Of a stretch of DNA of 64,000 bases, positions 51,498 to 60,462 are shown one piece after another (position 1 is the first letter of the stretch; each line of letters starts with the position of its first letter). Under the pieces are notes generated by a model, which saw only the letters and a program-made list of their open reading frames with translations, was not told the origin of the DNA and made no database searches. This DNA comes from an uncultured Treponema sp. (GTDB lineage Bacteria > Spirochaetota > Spirochaetia > Treponematales > Treponemataceae). The translations under genes were made by a program, and so were the position numbers. The stretch lies in the NCBI GenBank assembly GCA_947167745.1, contig CAMVJE010000007.1, positions 1 to 64,000 on the forward strand. Direction: 5' to 3'.

Positions 51498-53225
51498 CTA
51501 TTGCGCTGATTTTACATATTCGATTGCGCTATCAGCGGCGATTTTGCCGAAAATACAGTAATCTGCAACGGCATTTCCTCCCAAACGGTTTGCTCCGTGC
51601 ACACCACCGGTGACTTCACCAGCCGCAAAAAGACCTGGAATTGGCTTTCCGCTTTTGTTTATGACCTCTGCTTTCGTGTTGATTTTGAGGCCACCCATTG
51701 TGTGATGGACTGCAGGTTCAATTTCAATTGCGTAGTATGGTCCTTCAGCAAGTGATTTTTCCATGCTGGCAGGATTACGCTTAAAGTCCGGATCAATTTT
51801 TTTTACAACATAGTCATTATATTTTTTTATTGTGTCCTCAAGAATCGTTGGATTAACTTCTATTTTTTTTGCAAGTTCAGAAATTGTTTGTGCTGAAATC
51901 ATTACAGTCGTATATTCTTCGATTGCCTTTAGGGATTCCCGAATATTTTGATTAAATATGATGAATGCAGTGTGTCCATCTGATTTTAGAATGGCATTAG
52001 ATACAATATCTCTATTTTCCATTTCATTTACAAAGCGTTTTCCTAAATGATTCACTAGAATTGCACCATTGCCACGAACGGCTTCAGTAATCATTATTCC
52101 TGTATGTACGACAACAGTAGGGTGGGTCTGAATCTGTTCCATTTGCACGAGAGCGGCATTAAATTTTTCGACCATGGAGAACGCGTCGCCGGTTGCCCCA
52201 GGATGGTTTGTTGTGGCGAATTTTGCCAGTGTCGGCTGATAAGTGGTAATCAAATCCGGGTTAGCACCAAATCCGCCTGAGGCGATAATTACCGCATTTG
52301 CATTGACATTGTATTCGCCTTCGCCAGTACTTATTCGTAATCCAGATGCTTTGCCTTCATCAGAAGTGATATCTACAACTTTGTGTTTAAGACGGATTTC
52401 TGCTCCCTGGGCTAATGCTGCTTTCTTTAGAAGTGGAACAAGGTGTTCTCCGATAGCACCTCCTCCCTTTGGACGATGGATTCGTTTATTTGTTGCGCCG
52501 CCAAACATGCCCACATCACTTAAATCTGCTCCAATAAGAGGAGACTGAAGCCATTCAACTATTGAAGCTGACTGATTAACGAGAGTGTGAACTAAATCAG
52601 GGTCATTTAAGAATTTTCCACCAATCATCGTATCATTGAAAAAAACTTCCGTTGAATCCTTAATACCCAGGCGCTGCTGTTCTTTTGTATAAGCGGCATT
52701 GATTCCGCCTGTGGAGAAATTTGAATTTCCGCCAACTATTGAAAGTTTCTCAAATACAATTACTTTTGCGCCCTTTGAAGCAGCTTCTGTTGCGGCAGTA
52801 AGGCCGGCTCCTCCTGCTCCAATAATTGCAATATCGCAGTCTACGTCATTTAATTTTGGCTGGGGGATTTTAGTTCCTTTTGCCTGAGCGACGGCCGCAT
52901 CAAGAGCGTCCAATAGACCGTCTGAAGTGATTGTTGCGCCACTAACGATGTCAATATTGCCGGTTTCGCCGTCTTCAATGAATCTTCTTAAAATATGCTC
53001 TTTAGCCTTGCCTGAAATTTCTGGAGTTTCTTTATCACTGATTATTTTTGCATCAGTAATCATTCCGTCAGTAATGGTAATTGAGACTTTGATTTCATCA
53101 TTTCGGCCGACTCCTACTCCGGTAAAAGTTCCGTCATGCATAACAGATTCCTTTTCTCGACAAGCATTTAAAGAAAAAAATACGAAAAAGAGTAAAACAG
53201 AATAAAGAAATTTTTTAAGTATCAT
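51498..53225 (-). CDS. FAD/FMN-binding fumarate-reductase-like lipoprotein
   Basis: 575 aa. Signal peptide with lipobox FFSLNAC (Cys near 22). The FMN-binding domain (about 30-115) carries VSGATITSDGLLDAL, where the Thr is the site of covalent FMN attachment by ApbE-type transferases. The FAD domain starts DCDIAIIGAGGAGLTAATEA. Catalytic-site words are QTHPTVVVHTG, GKRFVNEMENRD and the C-terminal GEVTGGVHGANRLGGNA. It reduces an enoate such as fumarate, urocanate or methacrylate outside the cytoplasmic membrane as an anaerobic electron sink. It lies last in the operon with the BMP protein and the HD-GYP sensor. Confidence 0.93.
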   Translation of the reverse strand: MILKKFLYSVLLFFVFFSLNACREKESVMHDGTFTGVGVGRNDEIKVSITITDGMITDAKIISDKETPEISGKAKEHILRRFIEDGETGNIDIVSGATITSDGLLDALDAAVAQAKGTKIPQPKLNDVDCDIAIIGAGGAGLTAATEAASKGAKVIVFEKLSIVGGNSNFSTGGINAAYTKEQQRLGIKDSTEVFFNDTMIGGKFLNDPDLVHTLVNQSASIVEWLQSPLIGADLSDVGMFGGATNKRIHRPKGGGAIGEHLVPLLKKAALAQGAEIRLKHKVVDITSDEGKASGLRISTGEGEYNVNANAVIIASGGFGANPDLITTYQPTLAKFATTNHPGATGDAFSMVEKFNAALVQMEQIQTHPTVVVHTGIMITEAVRGNGAILVNHLGKRFVNEMENRDIVSNAILKSDGHTAFIIFNQNIRESLKAIEEYTTVMISAQTISELAKKIEVNPTILEDTIKKYNDYVVKKIDPDFKRNPASMEKSLAEGPYYAIEIEPAVHHTMGGLKINTKAEVINKSGKPIPGLFAAGEVTGGVHGANRLGGNAVADYCIFGKIAADSAIEYVKSAQ

Positions 53226-53252
53226 TTAAGGTCTCCCATGAAGCATATATTT

Positions 53253-54464
53253 TTATTGAAAAAGAATTTCTTCGTCAATGGTTATGATGTCTTTGAGAAT
53301 GTAATTAAAAGTTGGACTTGAGGAAGTCTTGTTTTCATGATATTCCTTTTTGAGATTGTATGTGTCGTTTTCATCGTAAGGATTTATTCCAATATAATCC
53401 CCGTGGAAAACACTTATTTTACCCTTTTTGAATCCCTGAATCGTTTTTTCAATCAAATCTTCCGTTCCTGGGGCTGAAATAAAAGAATTTAGTTCAAGCA
53501 TCTGAACCCAGTTTTTATCGAAGCCGGCCCATGTATCGGTTCCTATGGATTTTCCTTTTACGACATTTTCGATTTTTTTATTTTTAACCATAGCTTCTAC
53601 TGCTCCAAGAATATAGGGAGTCCAGTTGATTCGTGTGCTGATTAAGGAGGTCTGAGGTGCAACATCTGTCATGCTTTGATTGTAGCCGATGTGAAAAAGA
53701 TTTTTTTTGGCTGCCTGCTCACATGCAATTGCCGGGCCGATTGAATTTGTATGTTGTGCAATTATTATGCAGTTTTCATTTATCAAATGCTCGGCACAGG
53801 CTTTTTCTTCTGAGAAACTACCCCAGGTATATGAGTAAACAACGGTCATTGTGGCCTCAGGAACGATTGCCCTTACTCCCAAAAGAAATGCTGTGTAACC
53901 AGAAATAATTTCGGGGTATGGATATGCGCCTATATAGCCGACTTTTGCCTCCGAAGCTTTTATCTGATGATTATCAATAAGCTGTTTCAGTTTTAACCCT
54001 GCCACAAGACCTGAAATATATCGCCCCTGATATATCTCGCCCATGAAAGTATGATAATTTTTTACGACAGGCTCTTCCTGTGCATTATCTCCGAAGGCCT
54101 GGCAAAACTGAACATCAGGATATTTTCGTGCGGCTTCTTTTGTAGGAATTGAATGAGTATAATTTGTAGTGAAAATCAGCGAACAGCCTTCTGCGACAAA
54201 ATCATCCAGGGTTTGTTCGATTTTATCAGGAATGACATTACTTCGGCATATTACTTCAATTTTATTGCCGAATTGTTCTTCAAGAATATGCTGACTGCGG
54301 ATAAAATTATTCGTTCCGGGAATTCCTTCATCTCCCTCATAAACAAAGCCTACTTTTATTTTGTCTGAAGTCTGTTCGTGGGAAAAAAAGAAAAAATCAA
54401 TGGCAAAGGTTATGCAGATAACGAATAAGGAAGTACAGGCCGTGACTATTATATTGCGTTTCAT
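53253..54464 (-). CDS. BMP-family ABC transporter substrate-binding protein
   Basis: 403 aa. N-terminal signal anchor (IIVTACTSLFVICITFAIDFFFF) without a lipobox. The BMP/PnrA fold is seen in KIKVGFVYEGDEGIPGTNNF, IFTTNYTHSIPTKEAARKYP, QGRYISGLVAGLKLK and SIGTDTWAGFDKNW. Such proteins bind purine nucleosides in Treponema pallidum (PnrA/TmpC), though no permease or ATPase gene is adjacent, so it may present a ligand to the neighbouring sensor instead. ATG 54464 overlaps the stop of the sensor gene (TAATG), so the two are coupled. Confidence 0.9.
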   Translation of the reverse strand: MKRNIIVTACTSLFVICITFAIDFFFFSHEQTSDKIKVGFVYEGDEGIPGTNNFIRSQHILEEQFGNKIEVICRSNVIPDKIEQTLDDFVAEGCSLIFTTNYTHSIPTKEAARKYPDVQFCQAFGDNAQEEPVVKNYHTFMGEIYQGRYISGLVAGLKLKQLIDNHQIKASEAKVGYIGAYPYPEIISGYTAFLLGVRAIVPEATMTVVYSYTWGSFSEEKACAEHLINENCIIIAQHTNSIGPAIACEQAAKKNLFHIGYNQSMTDVAPQTSLISTRINWTPYILGAVEAMVKNKKIENVVKGKSIGTDTWAGFDKNWVQMLELNSFISAPGTEDLIEKTIQGFKKGKISVFHGDYIGINPYDENDTYNLKKEYHENKTSSSPTFNYILKDIITIDEEILFQ

Positions 54465-57400
54465 TATTTAGAGCCTCCATTAGAGCGAGAATCCTTATAA
54501 AGTTCCTCCACATTAATTTTTTTCGTTTCGATAAGATGAAGCATTATGTCAGCAATTTTCGGGTCAAATTGGCTTCCCCGGCATCGCTTAAGTTCGCTGA
54601 TAACATAATCAAAATCAAGCTTTTTTCGATAGACACGGTTTGCAGTCATTGCATCGAAAGCATCTGCAACACCGATTATTCTTCCATAAATAGGAATATC
54701 CTCACCCTTGAGACCTTTACAGTAACCACTTCCATCGTATTTTTCATGATGATAGAGAACTCCATCACTTACATGCTCAATTACCGTAAAGTCTTTTAAA
54801 ATTTCGGCACCTCTTGTAACATGGGATTTCATAATTTCATATTCTTCATCATCAAGTCTTCCCGGCTTATTGAGTATCCGATCAGGAATTCCGATTTTTC
54901 CGATGTCGTGGAGAAGGGCTGCCTTTCGGATATTTTCACATTCACTTTTGCTCCAGCCAAGTTCTTTTGCAATCATGGCTGAATATTCTGAAACGCGCAT
55001 GGAGTGCTGGCTTGTATTTTCGTCTTTTGCATCTACTGTTTTTGCTATTGCGAGAATCGTAGAGTTTCCGATGTTAATCTGCTCTTTTGCGAATTTAAGT
55101 TCCTTGTTTTTAAGGTCAAGCCTGTGTTGAAGATTGACGTGAACTGAAAGCCAGGTGAGCCAGGCAACGGCAATAATGGCGACACAAACCATGTAAACTT
55201 TAAAGAAAGCATTGTCGTAGAATTCTTTTGTCTTAATAAAAGAGTATTTTGTTTCTTCTATTACATTTAAATCCTTCCCATAAACTGCAAGATGGAAGGT
55301 ATATTTACCGGTTGGAAGATTAGTATAATCAATTGTCGAAAGATTTCGCTGTCTAATCTTGGTCTGCGTATTTTCGTAACCTTCCAGCCAGTATCCGACA
55401 ATTGGATCGTTAACCGTAAAATTGATGACTTCCGGGCAAATTTGGATCCTGTTTATATTTCGATTGACGGTAAGAACTTCATCGCGATCAACATTTACCG
55501 GCACGGAGTCCAGTATGATTGATGAAATCAAAATCCGATATGAATAGTCTGCAAAGGAATAATTTTTAAGATTCAGTTTGTACACGCCGGTTCCACATGA
55601 AATGTAAAGATTTTCATTGTCATCGCAATAATTCCATGCGTTTGGCGTGATTTGTGAATCCAGACCGCTTTTTATGTCGAGGAGATCATATTGAACTTCT
55701 TTATTTTGAAGAATAAGGCTATTTGCATTAACGACAAAAATTCCCGAGCTTCCCAATACAAACAGATTTCCGTCTTTTGAAAGCTGAATATCATAATTGT
55801 TAAAATAAGGAAATTTTTCAAAAACCCTGATATTGAAATCATTGTCCATATAGCAAAGGCTGTTGCTTGTTACGATATATGAGACCTTGTAGTTCGGATC
55901 ATAAACTGTCCGTAAAATTACATTGCTGGTCAAGCCGTCATTCTGAGTAAAGATTTTTATGACCTTCTGATTTTTAATCAGGGCAAGTCCGTCTCCATCC
56001 GTTCCTGCTAAAATCGTACCGTCTGGAAGTTCCATAAGTGAAAGAATTTTTGCATTTGTCAGACCGTCGCCATAGCGTATTATATTGTAGATTTTTTTAT
56101 CTTTGATGAATGATATGCCCTGGTCTCCGGCAACGGCAATGCTACCGTCCTGAAGTTCAATTGAGACCCTAATCCACTTTCCGATAGCCCCATTTTTGCC
56201 GTCGTAGACAGTGATTTTGTTGTTTTCTTCGACTTCAATAAGACCTTTTCCGTAAGTGCTGATCCAGAGATGATTTTTTGAGTCTTTGTTGATGCAGCGG
56301 ACTCGGGTGTTTCCGATTGTTTGTGAAATAATATTTTCGGTCTTTCGATTGTTTTGTATGATATCAAGACCTTTGTCTGTTCCTACATAGAAAGCGCCGT
56401 TCCATTCTGAAACCGTATTGACCATTGCAGGGGGAAGACTAAAAAAATTGTAAAGATTTGTGAATGCTGAAGATGAAAGTCGTAAAAGTCCCTGTCGTGA
56501 TGAAGTAAACCAATAATTTCCCTGGTAATCCACGCACATATTATCGATAGAATTATTGAATTGCCCCGTGCTTACACTTGTGAATTTGAAATCTTCATCG
56601 AAGTAGCCGATTCCGTTATCTGCGCAAATGAAAATCCTGTTTTTATCAAAGAAAATGGATTTCAGATAGTGGATATTTTCACTTGAATGTCTGCTGAGAA
56701 ATTCGCTTTCTTCCTGGGTAACAGAATAGCGGTGAATGTTATTTTTGGAAGTGCCTGCATATAAGATTCCCTTTTTGTCAAAAGCGCAGCAGGTATAAAG
56801 TTCGCTTTCTGAATCAAGTTTTATTGAGTAACGAACTTCACTTTCATTGAGAATAAAGAGTTCACCTTTTGCGTTTACAGCTGAAACAAGACCTGAATTG
56901 TCTGCACTCAAACTGATTGTATAGCCCGCGTCTTTTATGATGTTGCAGATTCGAAGGCCACTGTTCAACTCAAGAACAAGAATACCAACTGAAGTTCCAA
57001 TATAGTAATATCCGTCTGCTCCTTTAACGATTTTTCGCACGGAATTTGACGGAATTCCTTTTGAACTGTCCAAAGTGTTTACGATTTTATCGTTGATGCA
57101 GATAGACAGACCGTTATCGTTTGTTCCGATCCAAAGCCGACCTTCGTCGTCCACATAAAGACAGTTGATGCTTCTGACTGAGTTAAAATTTGTCATGCAT
57201 TTAAACTCAGTACCGTTATAGCGGTATAGCCCTGCGTAAGTGCCTATCCAAAGAATACCATTTGGAGTTTGTGCGACATCATTAGCTTCACCACATGGAA
57301 TTCCGTTGTTATTGGAATAAACTGTCTGGACATAAGATTTTAAATCAACATTTTCAGCACTTAATTTTGAATGATTTGAAAAAAGACTGAATGCTAAGAA

Positions 57401-57973
57401 AACTAGAAGCAGCGAAAGGGGCTTTTTAGAAAACTTTTTCCGATTGCGCCAGATAATAAGGGTCAGATAGAGACAGAGCATTGTGATTACTTTATCAAGA
57501 AAGTCAATGTAGAACTGACCGATTATCGCGCTTGGAAGCTCTGCAAGTCCCTGTTCTTCAAAATAGTGGATGACGCTGTCTCCCCAGATATTGTTTGTCA
57601 TGCCTTCTGCGGCAAACCAGCTGATAGAAACGGAAACGGTAACGGAACAGAGAGTTACAAGAACGCTTGCATTCATGGTTCCGAGAAGGGAGTTGAACCA
57701 TTTTCGTTTTGCAGAAAAGCCGACAATTATGGCGATGGCGATACTGGTAAAACTATAGAGAAATGAAATTGGACTTTTTATGCTGTAGAGTATATTCATG
57801 GTAACGCCGACAATTGCGCCCGGAATTGTGCCGAGTTTATACGCAGCGATTACTGTTCCCAAGGAATCAAGCCAGAGCGGAAGTGTAAAATGACCTGCAA
57901 AAAGTCTGCCACTCAAATTTACAAGGATACAGGATAAGACTAAACATATAATTTTAAAATTTCGCTTCAGCAT
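54464..57973 (-). CDS. Membrane-ligand sensor with two-component-type propeller and HD-GYP output
   Basis: 1169 aa. Residues 1-190: about six membrane helices resembling an ECF S-component (FTLPLWLDSLGTVIAAYKLG). Residues about 205-770: two seven-bladed Reg_prop propellers (NGILWIGTYAGLYRYNGTEF, EGRLWIGTNDNGLSICIND). Y_Y_Y domain near 775-890, membrane helix near 905-925. The rest is HD-GYP, with HSMRVSEYSAMIAKELGW, LLHDIGKIGIPDRIL and HHEKYDGSGYCKGLKGEDIP. The third letter of the GYP motif is Cys instead of Pro. It should degrade cyclic di-GMP in response to an external cue, possibly via the BMP protein downstream. Confidence 0.92.
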   Translation of the reverse strand: MLKRNFKIICLVLSCILVNLSGRLFAGHFTLPLWLDSLGTVIAAYKLGTIPGAIVGVTMNILYSIKSPISFLYSFTSIAIAIIVGFSAKRKWFNSLLGTMNASVLVTLCSVTVSVSISWFAAEGMTNNIWGDSVIHYFEEQGLAELPSAIIGQFYIDFLDKVITMLCLYLTLIIWRNRKKFSKKPLSLLLVFLAFSLFSNHSKLSAENVDLKSYVQTVYSNNNGIPCGEANDVAQTPNGILWIGTYAGLYRYNGTEFKCMTNFNSVRSINCLYVDDEGRLWIGTNDNGLSICINDKIVNTLDSSKGIPSNSVRKIVKGADGYYYIGTSVGILVLELNSGLRICNIIKDAGYTISLSADNSGLVSAVNAKGELFILNESEVRYSIKLDSESELYTCCAFDKKGILYAGTSKNNIHRYSVTQEESEFLSRHSSENIHYLKSIFFDKNRIFICADNGIGYFDEDFKFTSVSTGQFNNSIDNMCVDYQGNYWFTSSRQGLLRLSSSAFTNLYNFFSLPPAMVNTVSEWNGAFYVGTDKGLDIIQNNRKTENIISQTIGNTRVRCINKDSKNHLWISTYGKGLIEVEENNKITVYDGKNGAIGKWIRVSIELQDGSIAVAGDQGISFIKDKKIYNIIRYGDGLTNAKILSLMELPDGTILAGTDGDGLALIKNQKVIKIFTQNDGLTSNVILRTVYDPNYKVSYIVTSNSLCYMDNDFNIRVFEKFPYFNNYDIQLSKDGNLFVLGSSGIFVVNANSLILQNKEVQYDLLDIKSGLDSQITPNAWNYCDDNENLYISCGTGVYKLNLKNYSFADYSYRILISSIILDSVPVNVDRDEVLTVNRNINRIQICPEVINFTVNDPIVGYWLEGYENTQTKIRQRNLSTIDYTNLPTGKYTFHLAVYGKDLNVIEETKYSFIKTKEFYDNAFFKVYMVCVAIIAVAWLTWLSVHVNLQHRLDLKNKELKFAKEQINIGNSTILAIAKTVDAKDENTSQHSMRVSEYSAMIAKELGWSKSECENIRKAALLHDIGKIGIPDRILNKPGRLDDEEYEIMKSHVTRGAEILKDFTVIEHVSDGVLYHHEKYDGSGYCKGLKGEDIPIYGRIIGVADAFDAMTANRVYRKKLDFDYVISELKRCRGSQFDPKIADIMLHLIETKKINVEELYKDSRSNGGSK

Positions 57974-58051
57974 AGTAGATAAAATTATAACACAAATTCT
58001 TCAATAAGGAAAAAAATTCAAGCGTATGACAATTTGAGACTGATTCCCATA

Positions 58052-58079
58052 TTGACACTTTTCAGGCAATCTGTATAAT
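58052..58079 (+). promoter_or_regulatory. Promoter of the zur-znu operon
   Basis: TTGACA (58052-58057) and TATAAT (58074-58079), 16 bp apart, both consensus. TTCCCA (58044-58049) and TGGGAA (58081-58086) form an inverted repeat around it, a possible operator. The upstream gap 57974-58051 holds nothing else. Confidence 0.75.
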
Positions 58080-58127
58080 TTGGGAACAATTCTTAAATTG
58101 CAAAGAATTTTGCGAGAGGAATTTAAA

Positions 58128-58526
58128 ATGACTTACAACACCGAGCAGCGAACGGCTCTGCTTTCATTCCTTACAGAAAATCCCGATAAAACTTTTTCCG
58201 CAAAGCAAATTGCTGAGGCCCTGGCGGGCAAAAATATCAGCAAAAGTTCCGTCTACCGTAATATAGCCGAACTTGAGGCTGAGCAGAAAATCAAGCGGGT
58301 TACAAAAGTGGGGAGTCACGAGTCTTTTTACCAGTTTTGCGATAATTCTTCCTGCAAAAATCACATTCATCTTTCCTGCACCAAATGCGGCAAAATCTTC
58401 CACATGGAACACGCGCAAACCGAGCGCCTGGTAAACGAGCTGGAATCCAGCGACGGCTTTGAGGTGAGCGTAGGGGAGACAACCCTTTACGGAGTTTGTA
58501 AAGAATGCATAATCCAGAATGCATGA
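58128..58526 (+). CDS. zur: Fur-family regulator, probably the zinc regulator Zur
   Basis: 132 aa from ATG 58128 (GAGAGGA upstream; an earlier in-frame start at 58080 falls at the promoter). DNA-binding wing and recognition helix KTFSAKQIAEALAGKNISKSSVYRNIAELEAE. Metal domain with HIHLSCTKCGKIFHME and the second Cys pair GVCKECI. It heads an operon with znuA, znuC and znuB, so zinc is the most likely signal. Zinc-loaded Zur would repress the shared promoter. A Fur or PerR assignment is less likely given the context. Confidence 0.9.
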   Translation: MTYNTEQRTALLSFLTENPDKTFSAKQIAEALAGKNISKSSVYRNIAELEAEQKIKRVTKVGSHESFYQFCDNSSCKNHIHLSCTKCGKIFHMEHAQTERLVNELESSDGFEVSVGETTLYGVCKECIIQNA

Positions 58527-58528
58527 TT

Positions 58529-58562
58529 TAATGCATAATTTATAATTCATAATGCATAATTT
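58529..58562. repeat. AT-rich dyad repeat between zur and znuA
   Basis: TTAATGCATAATTTATAATTCATAATGCATAATT-like sequence of overlapping palindromes, of which ATGCATAATT occurs twice. Related to 42431-42467. Confidence 0.5.
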
Positions 58563-58575
58563 GGAGTTTTATTTT

Positions 58576-59547
58576 ATGAAAAAATTATTTTTATTTCTTA
58601 TTAATTTGTGTAGCCTTAGCCTGATTTTTACCTTCACTTCCTGTCGTGAAAAATCGGCTTCGGCAAATTCTCCAAAAGCGGCAAAAATCACTGTTCTTGC
58701 TACAGTTTTTCCGCTTTATGACTGGGCAAAAAATCTTGCAGCGGGCAGCGATAATGTCTCTGTTGAGTTGCTTTTAAAAGAAGGCGTTGACCTACATTCC
58801 TATCAGCCGTCTGCAAAGGACATTGTTAAAATCTCCACGGCTGACATTTTCATTTATGTCGGTGGCGAGTCTGACGAGTGGGTTTCAAAGGCTCTGGAGA
58901 ACGCGTCAAATGAAAAACAGTGTGTCATCAATCTTATGGAAGTGCTTAAAGGCTTTGTCAAAGAAGAAGAAGTCGTGGCTGGAATGCAGGAAGAACACGA
59001 AAATGAGCACGATCATGATCATGAAGAAGCTGAATTGGATGAGCATGTATGGCTTTCCCTTAACAATGCAATTGCATCTTCAAACGAAATTGCCCGTGCC
59101 CTCATGGAAAGAGACGAGGCAAACGCTCAAATCTACATGGCAAATCTCGTAAGCTATGTTCAGGCACTTTCTTCCCTAAAAGAAGCCTATTCTAATGAAT
59201 TCGCAGGCAAGACAATCATCGTCTGTGACCGCTTCCCCTTCCGCTATCTCACCGATGAATTCGCCATCAACTATTATGCGGCTTTTGCCGGTTGTTCTGC
59301 CGAAACTGAAGCTAGTTTTGAAACAATCGCTTTTCTGGCAAAGAAATGTCAGGAACTTGGCGCAAAGGCTGTCTTCGTCACCGAAAGCACTGACAAAAAA
59401 ATTGCAAGGACGGTAATTTCAAGCGCAAAAATGGAAGACGCTCCAATCATCACTCTGGATTCCATGCAGTCTGTCACGCTGAAACAAGCCAAAAAAGGCG
59501 CCAACTACCTGGACATCATGCGCGCCAATCTTGAAGCATTAAAATAG
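58576..59547 (+). CDS. znuA: Zinc ABC transporter, substrate-binding lipoprotein
   Basis: 323 aa from ATG 58576 (TTGGAG upstream). Signal peptide with lipobox FTFTSC (Cys near 19). Cluster A-I metal-binding fold: VLATVFPLYDWAKNLAAG, KEGVDLHSYQPSAKDIVKI, IFIYVGGESDEWV. A His/Asp/Glu-rich loop (EEHENEHDHDHEEAELDEH, about 138-156) is typical of ZnuA and absent from manganese-type proteins. It captures Zn2+ outside the membrane for ZnuBC. Confidence 0.93.
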   Translation: MKKLFLFLINLCSLSLIFTFTSCREKSASANSPKAAKITVLATVFPLYDWAKNLAAGSDNVSVELLLKEGVDLHSYQPSAKDIVKISTADIFIYVGGESDEWVSKALENASNEKQCVINLMEVLKGFVKEEEVVAGMQEEHENEHDHDHEEAELDEHVWLSLNNAIASSNEIARALMERDEANAQIYMANLVSYVQALSSLKEAYSNEFAGKTIIVCDRFPFRYLTDEFAINYYAAFAGCSAETEASFETIAFLAKKCQELGAKAVFVTESTDKKIARTVISSAKMEDAPIITLDSMQSVTLKQAKKGANYLDIMRANLEALK

Positions 59548-59550
59548 TTC

Positions 59551-59667
59551 CCTCACAGAGGGCACGGAGAGCACAGAGGAATTTTCCTGATAAGAAATCT
59601 CTCTGTGAACTCCATGCCTACGCAACACAGTTGCTTCGGAGAATCGCTAAAATTGCTTTGCAATTTT
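59551..59667. repeat. Palindromic repeat between znuA and znuC
   Basis: CTCACAGAGGGCACGGAGAG and CACAGAGGAATTTT (59553-59584) are opposite CTCTCTGTGAACTCC (59600-59613). This is a word pair I recognise as dispersed across many bacterial genomes. A second dyad AAAATTGC-TTT-GCAATTTT lies at 59649-59667. No gene is supported in 59548-59705. Confidence 0.55.
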
Positions 59668-59705
59668 TTAACGCTCCCTATCTGTGAGGAATTTAAGGAA
59701 ATTCT

Positions 59706-60449
59706 ATGTCACAGTTGACTTGTGAAAATCTTACCTTGGGCTATGACTCTAAGGTTATTGTTAAAAATCTCTCTTTTTCGGTGAATGCAGGCGATTATCT
59801 CTGCATTTTGGGTGAAAATGGCTCTGGAAAATCCACTCTCATGAAGACTATTCTTCACCTGATTAAGCCTCTGGACGGAAAAATCACCACGGGCGACGGA
59901 CTCCTTGCGGACGAAATTGGCTATCTGCCCCAGCAGACCATGATTCAAAAAGATTTTCCTGCCAGCGTGCGTGAAATCGTGCTTTCCGGCTGCCAGTCCC
60001 GCTGTGGTAAGAGGCCTTTCTATATCAAAAGCGAACGGCTCCTTGCCGCCCGTGCCATGGCAAAAATGGGAATCACCGATCTTGCAAAAAAATGCTACCG
60101 GGAACTTTCAGGCGGTCAGCAGCAGCGGGTTTTACTGGCCAGAGCCTTGTGCGCCACACAGAAAATGCTTTTTTTAGACGAGCCTGTCTCAGCCCTTGAC
60201 CCCGCTGCCCAGGAAGAAATGTACTCCCTTATCGAGAGCCTTAACAATGAGGGAATCACAATAATTATGATTAGCCATGATGTAGAAGCTGCCCTCCGCT
60301 ACGCGACCCATGTCCTTCACATCGGTGAGAGTATTTTCTTCGGAACAAAGGCCGAGTTCATTCACAAAACCACCTGCCCGGACTGCAACGGCCAAATCAA
60401 AAAAATTATCGGAAGAGCGCCGGCATCATTGTCGGGCTTGCCCCGCTAA
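59706..60449 (+). CDS. znuC: Zinc ABC transporter, ATP-binding protein
   Basis: 247 aa. Walker A GENGSGKST (about 37-45), Q loop YLPQQTM, signature ELSGGQQQRVLLARAL, Walker B KMLFLDEPVSALDP and switch His in IMISHDVEAAL. It powers the ZnuB permease. The C-terminus has a CPDC pair (HKTTCPDCNGQIKK, about residue 224), which may bind zinc; this is not universal in ZnuC. It is followed after 13 bp by znuB. Confidence 0.94.
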   Translation: MSQLTCENLTLGYDSKVIVKNLSFSVNAGDYLCILGENGSGKSTLMKTILHLIKPLDGKITTGDGLLADEIGYLPQQTMIQKDFPASVREIVLSGCQSRCGKRPFYIKSERLLAARAMAKMGITDLAKKCYRELSGGQQQRVLLARALCATQKMLFLDEPVSALDPAAQEEMYSLIESLNNEGITIIMISHDVEAALRYATHVLHIGESIFFGTKAEFIHKTTCPDCNGQIKKIIGRAPASLSGLPR

Positions 60450-60462
60450 TCTCGGAGGATGC

